A DNA stretch of 64,000 bases from Phycisphaera sp. (GTDB taxonomy: Bacteria; Planctomycetota; Phycisphaerae; Phycisphaerales; UBA1924). The notes below the pieces were generated by a model, which did not search any database, was not told the DNA's origin, and saw only the letters and a list, made by a program, of their open reading frames with translations. The stretch spans positions 2,599,205 to 2,663,204 of the forward strand of contig CP098402.1 of assembly GCA_025916675.1 (NCBI GenBank). The letters run 5' to 3'. This document shows, piece by piece, positions 33,275 through 42,237 of the stretch. Numbering within the stretch: the stretch's first letter is position 1; the number at the start of each line of letters is the position of its first letter. The position numbers and the translations under genes are program-made.

Positions 33275-33427
33275 GGCCACTCCTCGGGGGCTGAAGGCTC
33301 GCGGGCCCCAGAACCGGGCCGGGGACACCCCATTGTTGGGCGGCCGGGCGGCGGGGTTTCAGCGGGAAATGTGGTCGATCGTGGGCCATCCCAAAGCCCG
33401 CGGGCCCGAGAACCCGAAGAATGCCCC

Positions 33428-34270
33428 GTGCGAGGCGTGATTGCTGGCTGGTTGTGGGTCTGCCTGGTGCTCGTGCTGTTCGTCGGCGGCGGCTGCGCGA
33501 TGGGGCCCGAGACCGTGAGCCGGTGGCCCGATGCCTCGGGCCGGACCGAGGCGGTGCCGGGGCAGGACGTGGTGGCGGTGCGGGTGGCGGTCGATCCGGT
33601 GCTGGCACCCCTGCTGCGGACGCTCGAGCCGCTGTACGAGGGGGCACGACCTGGGGTGGACTTGGTCGTCTATGAAGGCGCACGGACCGGGCGGATGGAC
33701 CAGGCCGAGTGGCTCTCGATGCGGCTGGAGCGTGGGGCCGAGGCCGACGCGTACCTGAGCGAGAGCGGGCACGGGCTCGATGAACTGACCCGGGCGCCCG
33801 AGGGGCGCGCTGCGTGGCTGGGCAACACGCTGGCGGTGGTCGTGCCGAAGGGATCGCAGCTCGACCGGCGGGAGCTGGCGCTGCGGCGGGCACCGGTGCA
33901 CGTCGCGCTGGAGCGGACGGCGCTGGGTCGTTGGACGCGGGCGTCGCTGCGCGAGAGCGGGCTGTGGGGCGAGGTGTCGCTGGCGTCGGGGAACTTTGAC
34001 GGCGGCGAGGCGATCGTCGAGCGGGTGTCGTATTTCGCGAAGCGGCCGACGCCCGAGGAGTCTTTCGGCATCGTATTCGGGAGTGATGCCGACGCGAGCC
34101 GGGTGCGGATCGTGGGGTATCTCGACCAGCCGCGGGGTGACGCGACGATCCATCACGTGGCGTGGTTCAGCGAGGCGGGGGCGGACTTGGCGCAATGGCT
34201 GCTGGCCGATGGCGGGGCGCGGGCGGCAGCCGAGCGTGCGGGGTTCGTCGTTGCCGAGACGCCGCGGTGA
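33428..34270 (+). CDS. ModA-like substrate-binding lipoprotein
   Basis: About 280 residues from the GTG at 33428; no in-frame ATG fits. A lipoprotein signal (VCLVLVLFVGGGC) precedes a type-II periplasmic-binding fold: VAVRVAVDPVLAPLLRTLEPLYEG, LVVYEGART, GAEADAYLSES, WLGNTLAVVVPKG, and SFGIVFGSDADASRVRIVGYLDQP in the last third. This resembles molybdate/tungstate-type receptors. No permease or ATPase is adjacent, so transport is unproven. Its stop overlaps the next start (GTGA). Confidence 0.65.
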   Translation: MRGVIAGWLWVCLVLVLFVGGGCAMGPETVSRWPDASGRTEAVPGQDVVAVRVAVDPVLAPLLRTLEPLYEGARPGVDLVVYEGARTGRMDQAEWLSMRLERGAEADAYLSESGHGLDELTRAPEGRAAWLGNTLAVVVPKGSQLDRRELALRRAPVHVALERTALGRWTRASLRESGLWGEVSLASGNFDGGEAIVERVSYFAKRPTPEESFGIVFGSDADASRVRIVGYLDQPRGDATIHHVAWFSEAGADLAQWLLADGGARAAAERAGFVVAETPR

Positions 34271-36330
34271 GCGCGAGCGGGGGTGTGAATCTAACTTCCA
34301 AGCAATTGGCCGGGCTGTTGGTGGGCGCGTTGGTCGTTGGCGTGCTGGGCGTGAGTGCGATTGGTGTTGGCGGAGTTTGGCTGGCCACGGTCATTGGTGT
34401 GGCGTCGGTGTGGTTGGCTTCGGGGGCGCTGGCGGGGGCGTATGTGGCCGGGGCCTGGGGCTTGGGTGTCGCAGCGCTGCGGTGGATGGAGGATCGGGCG
34501 AGTGCGGCTTGGCTAGCGCCGGCGGTGGGACTTGGGATCATGCTGGCTTTGAGCCATGGATTGGGCGTGCTTGGCGCGTTCGAGTGGTTTGGGACTGGCG
34601 GGCGGCGGGTCGTCGCGGGGCTGCCGATCGGCGCGGGGCTCGTGCTGCTGGCGATGGACCTGATGAAGCGGCGGGCGGGCGAGGGGGCCAGCGTGCATCC
34701 GGTCACGCTAGCAGCGGTGCCGGGGCTGGCGCTCTTGATCGTCGCGGCGGCGAGCCCGCCGGGGTGGTTGTGGGCCAGCGAGGGGCTGGGGTACGACACC
34801 AGGAGCTATCACGCGCAGCTACCGGCCGAGTGGCTGGCGGAGGGGCGGCTGTGGCCTCTTGAGCACAACGTGTATTCGTACTTGCCGGGATACATAGAGG
34901 CGGCGTTTTACCACCTGGCGGCGATCGTGGGCACGCATCCGGCGGCCGGTACGGGCGTTGTGTTGCTGGCGTTCCAGTGCCTGAGCGCGGTGGTGATGGT
35001 GCTGGCGGTGGTGCTGATCGGGCGGGTGTGCTGGGTGGCGATCCCTCGTGAGTTGCAAGAAAAAGCCGGTGGCGTGGCAACGGCCGTGGCGGCGCTGGTG
35101 CTGGCCACGCCCTGGATGCTCGTGACCGGCAGCCTGGCGTACAACGAGCCGGCGGTGCTGGCGCTGGGAGCGGGGGCGATGCTGGCGGTGCTGTCGAGCA
35201 CCACATCGCACACGGTGCGGTGGGTGCTGGCGGCGTTCCTTGTTGGCTCGGCGTGCGGGGCGAAGCCGACGGCGTTATTCATGGTGGGGCCGGTTGTGGG
35301 CGCAATGCTGGTGGCGACCACGCCGGCGCGTGCGTGGGCGGGGTGCATTGGCTTGGGGGTCGTGGTCGGTCTGGTGACGCTGCTGCCGTGGCTGGTGCGC
35401 AACGAGGTGGCGGCGGGGAACCCGGTGTTCCCACAGCTGGCTTCGGTGTTTGGTGAGGGGCACTGGACGAGCGAGCAGCACGCGCGGTGGGCGAGCGGGC
35501 ACGTGTTTGGCGGGTCGGTGGTCGATCGCGTGAGACTGCTGCTGCTGCCCGATCCGAGTGGGCCTCACCTGGGTGGGACGTCGATGCGTGGGTTGTTGCA
35601 CCCGCACTGGGGATTGATGGGCGTCGTGTGTCTCGGGGCCGCGGTTGTGGCGCCGTTCGTGCGCCGGAATGCGGTGGTCGTGGCGTTGGCGATGGGCCTG
35701 GGGTTGCAGATCGTCGCTTGGCTTGCGCTCACGCACGTGCAGAGCCGGTTCTTGGTGCCGGTAGTGCTGGCGGGTGCGCCGTTGATTGCTGTCGTGCTGG
35801 CGAGGCTTGGTGGCAAGGGTGTGTGGGTAGCGGTGGTCCTTGCTGTCGTGCAGGGCGGCTGGGGGGTGTGGGCGTACTCGAAGGAAGGCCTAGGCAAGCC
35901 CGGGCTGATGATCGCGCCGGGAGTGGTCGTGTCTACGGGCGAGCTCGACCCGAAGGGCTCGCCGCAGGGCATGGTGAATTTCGGGCTGCCGCACGGACCG
36001 GGGCGGGTGCTGCTGGTTGGCGATAGTGCGCCGTTGTACGTTGTGCGTGGACCGATGTACGCCACCACGTGGGACGCCGGTTTGCTGGTGGAGGTCGTCG
36101 AGGCGAATCCCGATGACGCGGCGGCCCAGGCGGTGGCGCTCAAGGCGCGAGGCGTGCGTTGGCTGGTGATCGACGAGATGGAGCTGAGCCGGTTGCGTGA
36201 GTCGGGTTGGTTGCACGAGTCTCTCACGCCGCAAGCGGTCGGTGAGCTTGCGGCACAAGGGGCGCCGCTGGGATATTGGCCGGGACCTGGGGCGCTTGGG
36301 CGTATCCTCATCGATCTCGGCCCGCTCTAA
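34267..36330 (+). CDS. GT-C-like polytopic membrane protein (putative glycosyltransferase)
   Basis: A 687-residue protein starting at the GTG inside the upstream stop. About 12-14 transmembrane helices are visible. The segment after the third or fourth helix (GYDTRSYHAQLPAEWLAEGRLW, HNVYSYLPGYIEAAFYHLAAIVG) carries the acidic and aromatic residues expected in the first luminal loop of GT-C enzymes such as ArnT or PMT, which use polyprenyl-phosphate sugars. A soluble C-terminal domain (about residues 560-680) follows. A sugar-transfer role is an inference from fold and neighbours (flippase-like protein next). Confidence 0.6.
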   Translation: MSASGGVNLTSKQLAGLLVGALVVGVLGVSAIGVGGVWLATVIGVASVWLASGALAGAYVAGAWGLGVAALRWMEDRASAAWLAPAVGLGIMLALSHGLGVLGAFEWFGTGGRRVVAGLPIGAGLVLLAMDLMKRRAGEGASVHPVTLAAVPGLALLIVAAASPPGWLWASEGLGYDTRSYHAQLPAEWLAEGRLWPLEHNVYSYLPGYIEAAFYHLAAIVGTHPAAGTGVVLLAFQCLSAVVMVLAVVLIGRVCWVAIPRELQEKAGGVATAVAALVLATPWMLVTGSLAYNEPAVLALGAGAMLAVLSSTTSHTVRWVLAAFLVGSACGAKPTALFMVGPVVGAMLVATTPARAWAGCIGLGVVVGLVTLLPWLVRNEVAAGNPVFPQLASVFGEGHWTSEQHARWASGHVFGGSVVDRVRLLLLPDPSGPHLGGTSMRGLLHPHWGLMGVVCLGAAVVAPFVRRNAVVVALAMGLGLQIVAWLALTHVQSRFLVPVVLAGAPLIAVVLARLGGKGVWVAVVLAVVQGGWGVWAYSKEGLGKPGLMIAPGVVVSTGELDPKGSPQGMVNFGLPHGPGRVLLVGDSAPLYVVRGPMYATTWDAGLLVEVVEANPDDAAAQAVALKARGVRWLVIDEMELSRLRESGWLHESLTPQAVGELAAQGAPLGYWPGPGALGRILIDLGPL

Positions 36331-36333
36331 CGC

Positions 36334-37395
36334 ATGGAACCAGCACCGCCACAAACCGATCCCGAAGCGTCACCGCCCGCGTCGCGGTCGGGGGTGCGCA
36401 TCGCGGTGCAGGCCGTTGGCTTTCTCATTGGGCTGGGGTTGCTTGGATGGTGCGTCCGGCTGGCGCTCAGCGAGGACAACCGCGAGGCGCTGGGGAAGCT
36501 GGCCGACGCGCCGCCGGGTTCGTTGGCGGCGCTGATTGGGCTCAGCGTGGTGGGTGTGACGGCCAACGGGCTGATCTTCTGGGCGGCGCTGCGGCCGGTA
36601 CGGCGGATCAAGCCGCTGGACGTCGTCGCGACGAATTCGCTCGCGACCTTCCTGGCCAACCTGCCGTTCAAGATCGGGCTGCTGGCGCGCATCGCCATCC
36701 ACAACCGGCGTGACAAGGTGCCGATGGCGATGATCTTCGGCTGGTTTGGCGCGGTGACGGCGACATTGGTGCTGACCAGTGCGTCGCTGCTGGTGGCCGG
36801 CGTGCTGCGAGATGTTCTCGGCCGGTGGACGGTGCCGGTGGCGATCGTGCTGATGGTGGTGCTGTCGGCCGTGATGGTCGTGATCGCCAAGCGATTGAGC
36901 GGCGAGCGCGGGCATAGGCGGCTGAGCCGGCTCATCGGTCGGTTTGGCGGCAGGCGGGCACTGCGGCTGGCGCGGTCGCAGGTGATCCGTGAGCTGCATA
37001 TGGGGCTGGACATGCTGGCCAGCGGGCGGTGGGTGGCGGCGGTCGTGGCCTTCCGGTGTGTGGACTTCGGCGCGCAGGCGTGGCGGTGGGTCGTGGCGGG
37101 CGAGCTGGTGGGCACCGACGTGTCGTTCACCGATGGGCTGCTGATCTCGGGCGGGCACTACGTGGCCGGGGCGCTCTCGCCGGTGGGCATGCTGGGTTTT
37201 CGCGAGGGGGCGGCGATGGGCATGGCCGAGCTCTTGGGGCTGGACGGCGGCGTGTTCGCGCCCATCGCGCTGCTGACCGCCGGCGCGGAGCTCGTGGTCG
37301 TGATCGCGGCGGCTGGGCTGGCGATCGCGTGGCTCCGGCTCGATCGGGTGCTGACCTCCCGCTTCGGCCGCACACAAGGCCAGCCGGGGGCGTAG
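36334..37395 (+). CDS. Lysylphosphatidylglycerol synthase TM-like / flippase-like protein
   Basis: A 353-residue polytopic protein with about eight hydrophobic helices. The pattern matches the LPG_synthase_TM (YbhN/AglD-like) family: a first helix after a proline-rich cytoplasmic start (VQAVGFLIGLGLLGWCVRLAL), a conserved region NSLATFLANLPFKIGLLARIA, and the late signature GALSPVGMLGFREGAAMGMAELLG. Members are implicated in moving lipid-linked compounds across membranes. It begins three bases after the GT-C-like gene, which supports a joint role in envelope glycolipids. Confidence 0.72.
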   Translation: MEPAPPQTDPEASPPASRSGVRIAVQAVGFLIGLGLLGWCVRLALSEDNREALGKLADAPPGSLAALIGLSVVGVTANGLIFWAALRPVRRIKPLDVVATNSLATFLANLPFKIGLLARIAIHNRRDKVPMAMIFGWFGAVTATLVLTSASLLVAGVLRDVLGRWTVPVAIVLMVVLSAVMVVIAKRLSGERGHRRLSRLIGRFGGRRALRLARSQVIRELHMGLDMLASGRWVAAVVAFRCVDFGAQAWRWVVAGELVGTDVSFTDGLLISGGHYVAGALSPVGMLGFREGAAMGMAELLGLDGGVFAPIALLTAGAELVVVIAAAGLAIAWLRLDRVLTSRFGRTQGQPGA

Positions 37396-37404
37396 CCTCG
37401 GCAC

Positions 37405-39087
37405 ATGCGGATCGCCCTGGCACCCATCAACCCGACTATTGGAGACCTCGCGGGAAACGTGAAGCTCATCGGGGCGGCCGTGCGCGAGGCCGGTGCGGTT
37501 GATCTGGTGGTGCTGCCCGAGCTTGCGGTGTGCGGGTATCCGCCTCGGGACTTGTTGCACGAACCGGGATTCGTGGCGGCGTGCCGGGACCACGCGAATT
37601 CGCTGGCGAGGCTGAGCGCGGGCGGGCCGGCGATCGTGGTGGGCTGCCCGGTGCAGGATGGGCCGGGGGTGCGCAACGCGTTGCTGGTGTTTCGCGATGG
37701 CGAGTTGACAGAGACATACTTCAAGCGGTTGCTGCCGACGTACGACGTGTTTGATGAGGATCGGTACTTCGTTGCGGGCGAGGAAGCGTGCGTGATCGAT
37801 GTCGCTGGCCGGCGTGTGGGGTTGGCGATCTGCGAAGACCTGTGGATGGGCCAGGACGCGGGCGAGCACTGGCGGTACGTGGGCAAGGGCGACCCGGTCG
37901 AGGCGCTTGTTGGGGCGGGGGCAGACATCATCGTCGCGCCGTCGGCGAGCCCGTTTGTCGAGGGCAAGCACGAGCGGCACCTGGCGCTCGTGGGCGGGCA
38001 CGCGGAGCGGCATGGGGTGTGGGTGCTGGGCGTGAATCAAGCGGGGGCCAATGACGACCTGATATTTGACGGGCACGCGATCGCGTTCGATCCGAAGGGC
38101 GCGTTGCGGGCGGCGGGGCCGAGGTTTGGGAACGGGCCAACGTTTGTGGATCTCTCGGAAGCCGGTGCGAGTGCGCATGATCCCATGCTCGATGCGGGCG
38201 CGGACGTGGCGTTGGGTGAGGCGTTGGCGCTGGGCGTGCGCGACTATCTGCGCAAGACCGGGTTCGGGCGCGTGATCATCGGGCTGAGCGGCGGGATCGA
38301 TTCTGCCGTGACGTGCTCGATTGCGGCGATGGCGATCGGGGCCGAGAACGTGCTGGGCGTGGCGATGCCCGGGCCGTACTCGTCGGACCATGCGTTCGAT
38401 GATGCGCGGGCGCTCGCCGAGAACATGGGTGTGCAACTGGTGACGCTTCCGATTGCCGAGCCGATGGCGGGGTTCCGTGGCACGCTCGATGGAGCGTTCT
38501 CCGAGATTGGCGCGTCGAAGCTGGGCGAGAAGCGGCCGGACATCACCGAAGAGAACTTGCAGAGCCGGCTGCGCGGGACGGCGATCATGGCGCTGAGCAA
38601 CCGGCTTGGGGCGCTCGTGCTGACGACGGGCAACAAGACCGAGCTTGCGGTGGGCTATTGCACGCTGTACGGCGACATGAATGGGGCACTCGCGCCGCTG
38701 GCTGACCTTCCGAAGCTGCGGGTGTACGAGCTGGCGCGGGCGATGAACGCGAAGCCTCAGGCGTTCGGGTTCGAGAGACCACCAATTCCTGAGAATACGA
38801 TCGAGAAGCCGCCGAGCGCGGAGCTAGCGCCGGATCAGCGTGATGATGACACGCTGCCGGCGTATGAGGTGCTGGATCGGATCGTGGAATTGCGGGGGGT
38901 CCGGCGGCTTGGTGTTGAGCGGATCGCGGCCGAGACGGGGTGCGACGAGCAGGTCGTAGCCCGGATGTGCCGGCTGATCGCGATCAACGAGCACAAGCGG
39001 TGGCAGTATGTGGTGGCGTTGAAGGTCACGCCCGTGGCGTTCGGGCCCGGGCGGCGGATGCCCATCGCCCAGGGTTGGATCGGGTAA
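37405..39087 (+). CDS. nadE: Glutamine-dependent NAD+ synthetase
   Basis: A 560-residue cytoplasmic enzyme that amidates deamido-NAD+, the last step of NAD synthesis. The N-terminal nitrilase domain (1-255) has the Glu-Lys-Cys triad: Glu in VVLPELAVCGYPPRD, Lys in YFKRLLPTYDVFDE, Cys in GLAICEDLWM. The C-terminal ATP-pyrophosphatase domain starts near residue 270, with GLSGGIDSAVTCSI as P-loop and later TGNKTELAVGYCTLYGDM. The length is typical of the two-domain class. It is followed 18 bp later by panB. Confidence 0.93.
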   Translation: MRIALAPINPTIGDLAGNVKLIGAAVREAGAVDLVVLPELAVCGYPPRDLLHEPGFVAACRDHANSLARLSAGGPAIVVGCPVQDGPGVRNALLVFRDGELTETYFKRLLPTYDVFDEDRYFVAGEEACVIDVAGRRVGLAICEDLWMGQDAGEHWRYVGKGDPVEALVGAGADIIVAPSASPFVEGKHERHLALVGGHAERHGVWVLGVNQAGANDDLIFDGHAIAFDPKGALRAAGPRFGNGPTFVDLSEAGASAHDPMLDAGADVALGEALALGVRDYLRKTGFGRVIIGLSGGIDSAVTCSIAAMAIGAENVLGVAMPGPYSSDHAFDDARALAENMGVQLVTLPIAEPMAGFRGTLDGAFSEIGASKLGEKRPDITEENLQSRLRGTAIMALSNRLGALVLTTGNKTELAVGYCTLYGDMNGALAPLADLPKLRVYELARAMNAKPQAFGFERPPIPENTIEKPPSAELAPDQRDDDTLPAYEVLDRIVELRGVRRLGVERIAAETGCDEQVVARMCRLIAINEHKRWQYVVALKVTPVAFGPGRRMPIAQGWIG

Positions 39088-39105
39088 GGCCCCTAGGATG
39101 ATGGC

Positions 39106-39945
39106 GTGAGCACGGTTGGTTCGATCATCGAGGGCGCGTCTCGCAAGCCGGTTACCCTGGCGACTCTGGGGGGCATGGCATCGCGGGGCGAGGCGTTCGC
39201 GTGCCTGACGTGCTACGACGCGTCGACGGCCAGGCTGCTCGAGCAGGCGGGCGTGCATCTGCTGCTCGTGGGCGATACGGCGGCCGAGGTGGTTCTCGGA
39301 CTGCCTCGCACGATCGACATGCCCTTCGAGATCTTGCTCGCGCTGACGGCGGCCGTGAAGCGCGGCGCGCCCAACACGGTGGTGATGGGCGATATGCCCT
39401 TTATGAGCTATCAAGCGAACGCGGATACGGCGCTCGAGAACGCGGGGCGTTTTCTGGTTGAGGGCAAGGCCGACATCATCAAGCTGGAGGCCGACGCGAG
39501 CTTTGCGCCGTTGGTGAGGCGGATGGCCTCAGCGGGCATCCCCGTGTGCGCGCACGTGGGGAGCAAGCCCCAGCACGTGGCGATGACCAGCGGGTACAAG
39601 GCCCAGGGGCGGACGCGCGACGATGCGGATCGGATCTTGAACGACGCCCGGGCCTTGGAAGAGGCCGGGGCTGTGATGCTGCTGGTCGAGGCGGTGCCGA
39701 GCGAGGTGGCCGACGAGCTGGTGGCCAAGGCCCGGGTGCCGGTGATCGGCATCGGTGCGGGTACGAGCTGCCACGGGCAGGTGGTGGTGCTTCACGACGT
39801 TATGGGTCTCCTGGAGAAGACCCCGGGATTAGCCGACCCCGTGGCGAACCTTGGGCCGGAGATCCGCGAAGCGGCTATGCAATGGGTGCGTCGGGTGGCC
39901 GAAAGAGACTTTGGCGGCAAGACGTTCACGATGCGGAGCGAATAG
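39106..39945 (+). CDS. panB: 3-methyl-2-oxobutanoate hydroxymethyltransferase
   Basis: A 279-residue cytoplasmic enzyme adding a hydroxymethyl group from methylene-tetrahydrofolate to ketoisovalerate, the first step to pantothenate. The start is GTG 39106, behind AGGATG. Motifs: FACLTCYDASTARLLEQAG, LVGDTAAEVVLG, VVMGDMPFMSYQ, KLEADASF, CAHVGSKPQ, and the catalytic-base region MLLVEAVPSEVA. The length is slightly above the usual 265. Its neighbour nadE suggests a cofactor-synthesis pair; other pan genes are absent. Confidence 0.92.
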   Translation: MSTVGSIIEGASRKPVTLATLGGMASRGEAFACLTCYDASTARLLEQAGVHLLLVGDTAAEVVLGLPRTIDMPFEILLALTAAVKRGAPNTVVMGDMPFMSYQANADTALENAGRFLVEGKADIIKLEADASFAPLVRRMASAGIPVCAHVGSKPQHVAMTSGYKAQGRTRDDADRILNDARALEEAGAVMLLVEAVPSEVADELVAKARVPVIGIGAGTSCHGQVVVLHDVMGLLEKTPGLADPVANLGPEIREAAMQWVRRVAERDFGGKTFTMRSE

Positions 39946-40051
39946 GCCCCGCCGGACACCGGCCCTTGGGGCATCTGGAGGGGAACAAGCCCCGATTTTC
40001 GAGGCTTGGTGTTTCCGGACCGGGATTGCTCGGACGACTCGGAGGCGATTC

Positions 40052-41464
40052 ATGAGACGATTCATCACCCTTGGACCGGCCGCGGTGGTGCTGCTGACGG
40101 CGCTGGCGGCGCTGCTGGCGGCACCCGAGATCGTCCGGCGGACCGAGGCCGAGCAGGCCATCGCACAAGTCCAGCTCGCGCGGCAGGAGCTTGTCCAGGA
40201 CGACATCCTGCTGCGGATCAATCGCGCGAATCGCGCGATCGCGCGGTCGGTCGAGCCGGGGGTGGTCCACCTGATGGCGGCCAGCCGGTACCGGGCGGGC
40301 GCAGCCGGCTCGGGCTGGGTGTACGACGATGACGGGCACATCCTGACGAACGCGCACGTGGTTGGCGGGGCGGACCGCGTGAGCGTGCAGCTCTACACCG
40401 GGCGCGTGATGACCGCCGACGTGGTGGGCGTTGACGTGTTCACCGATATCGCGGTCTTGAAGGCCGAAGACGCGACGGGCATGATCGCCCTGCCGCGCGC
40501 GACCGACGAGATGCCCCAGCAGGGCGACCGGGTGTTCGCGTTCGGGTCGCCGTTCAACTTCAAGTTTTCGATGAGCGAGGGCATCGTGAGCGGGCTGGGG
40601 CGCGATCCCAACACCGGGGCGGCGGGCAGTGCGTTCACGAACTTCATCCAGACCGACGCGGCGGTGAACCCGGGCAACTCGGGCGGGCCGCTCATCGACG
40701 TGCGGGGGCGCGTGATCGGCATGAACGTGGCGATCGCCACGGGCAGGTCGGGCGACTCGCTGGCCAACCCGAGCGAGGGGCAGAGCGCGGGCATCAGCTT
40801 TGCGATCCCACTGCCGACGATCGAGTCGGTGGCCGACCAGCTCATCGAGACCGGTCACGTGGCACGCGGGCGGCTTGGCATCGCGTTCGGTGGGTTCGGT
40901 CGTTCGCGGGCCATCGTGGATGGTGACGACTTTGTGGGTATGGGCGTGCTGGTAGGCCAGGTGACCGACGGTGGCCCGGCCGAGCGCGCGGGCATCCTGG
41001 CCAATGACATCATCGAGAGCATCGGCGGGCAGGCCGTGCCGAACTCCCAGATCTTGCGGGCCGTGGTGAACACGATGCGGCCGGGCAAGGCACTGGACGT
41101 GCGAGTGTGGCGGCGCGGCGAGCCCATCGAGACCACCGTCGTGCTCGACGAGCTCGACGCCCTCAATGCGATCGGCGGGCCGACCGAGCAGATATTGGAT
41201 GATTACCTCGGCCTGGACATCATGGTCGACAACGGCGGGCGTGTCTACGTCCAGCGGACGAAGGACGACTCGCTGGCCAAGCGGGCGGGGCTCCAGCCGG
41301 GGCAGCAGATCATGGCCGTCGGCGGTGTGACCGTCGACAGCTACGAGGACTTCCTGAATGCCATCGGTCGTTCACGCGTCTCGCTCGGCCGGACCACGAC
41401 GTTTCTTGTGCAGCCCCGGGGCGACGAGGATACGCGCGAGATCACGATCCATCGGCGTCGCTAG
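40052..41464 (+). CDS. HtrA/Deg-type periplasmic serine protease
   Basis: A 470-residue protein with GGAGG upstream of the ATG and an N-terminal signal or membrane anchor (VVLLTALAALLAAPEI). The trypsin-like domain holds the full triad: His in ILTNAHVVGG, Asp in VFTDIAVLK, Ser in NPGNSGGPLID. Two PDZ domains follow (MGVLVGQVTDGGPAERAGIL; RVYVQRTKDDSLAKRAGLQPG). It should cleave damaged envelope proteins. The trigger loop and a short coiled-coil before the protease domain (TEAEQAIAQVQLARQEL) are visible. Its stop shares CTAG with the convergent gene. Confidence 0.88.
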   Translation: MRRFITLGPAAVVLLTALAALLAAPEIVRRTEAEQAIAQVQLARQELVQDDILLRINRANRAIARSVEPGVVHLMAASRYRAGAAGSGWVYDDDGHILTNAHVVGGADRVSVQLYTGRVMTADVVGVDVFTDIAVLKAEDATGMIALPRATDEMPQQGDRVFAFGSPFNFKFSMSEGIVSGLGRDPNTGAAGSAFTNFIQTDAAVNPGNSGGPLIDVRGRVIGMNVAIATGRSGDSLANPSEGQSAGISFAIPLPTIESVADQLIETGHVARGRLGIAFGGFGRSRAIVDGDDFVGMGVLVGQVTDGGPAERAGILANDIIESIGGQAVPNSQILRAVVNTMRPGKALDVRVWRRGEPIETTVVLDELDALNAIGGPTEQILDDYLGLDIMVDNGGRVYVQRTKDDSLAKRAGLQPGQQIMAVGGVTVDSYEDFLNAIGRSRVSLGRTTTFLVQPRGDEDTREITIHRRR

Positions 41465-42237
41465 TTCTTCGCGGCGATCCGGATGGTAACGTCTGTGCCG
41501 AAGGGTGGCGTGAGCTCGGGGTGGGCGATCCATTCGGGCGGCTGGATGAACGAGTCGGGGCTGATGGCCATCCGGAGCGCTACGAGTTCGGTGCCGAAGG
41601 TGTGCAGGCCGATGGTGAGGCCTTCGCTATCGGCGGCGTAGTCGCTTCCGTTTTCGATCAACGAGCCCGCGAAGACCCACTGGGGTGTTTCGCCGAGAGA
41701 TTGTTCATCGAACGCCTCGCCCGTGTCGGCGTGGGTGATGTAGTGGGCGATCGGGTTGCCGGGGGCGGGCTGTTCCGCGATGCGGTAGGTGATGCGGACC
41801 GGATCACCCGTTGCCGGCGTCGCGATGGCGGATTGGCCGTCCCAGATGATCCCGGCGGGGGCTCCGGGTTCCAGGCCGATGGTGAGCAACGCGGCGTGGA
41901 TGGTGCTGGGACGCACGCTGGTGACCATGAGGGCCTCGTGGTCCTTGCCGCTGGCGGGCGTGACGGCGATGCACTCAAGGTAGCGGATGAGGGTGTAGCC
42001 GGTGCGGTCTTGCTCGCGCACGTCGATGGGGACAAAGCCGTCGAGTTCGATCCAGCGTTCGGTGCGGTTGAGGCGGAGGCCTTGGGCGAGGGTGACGGTT
42101 TGCGATGGTTCGGGCGCTGGCGGTCGTTCGGTATCGCGCGCCACGGGGCCGGGCTCTGGCGGGGCGGGGTCAATCGGCTTGGGTGGGCTGCACGCGCCCA
42201 GGGTTAGCAGCGATCCAGCGATGCACCAGGTCAGCAA
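41461..42237 (-). CDS. YdjY-domain-like lipoprotein
   Basis: About 258 residues. No ATG or GTG fits; a TTG at 42237 would give a lipoprotein signal (LTWCIAGSLLTLGAC) and overlaps the end of murD by 68 bp. The mature part begins with a proline-rich stretch and then the YdjY-type domain (ERWIELDGFVPIDVREQD, YLECIAVTPASGKDHEALMV, STIHAALLTIGLEPGAP). Such domains are frequent in planctomycete secreted proteins of unknown role. The unusual start makes the 5' end uncertain. Confidence 0.6.
   Translation of the reverse strand: MLTWCIAGSLLTLGACSPPKPIDPAPPEPGPVARDTERPPAPEPSQTVTLAQGLRLNRTERWIELDGFVPIDVREQDRTGYTLIRYLECIAVTPASGKDHEALMVTSVRPSTIHAALLTIGLEPGAPAGIIWDGQSAIATPATGDPVRITYRIAEQPAPGNPIAHYITHADTGEAFDEQSLGETPQWVFAGSLIENGSDYAADSEGLTIGLHTFGTELVALRMAISPDSFIQPPEWIAHPELTPPFGTDVTIRIAAKN

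Noticed and set aside
36370-38436. 688-codon reverse frame
   Set aside because: Antisense to the flippase-like and nadE genes, rich in Arg, His and Pro, with no family features.
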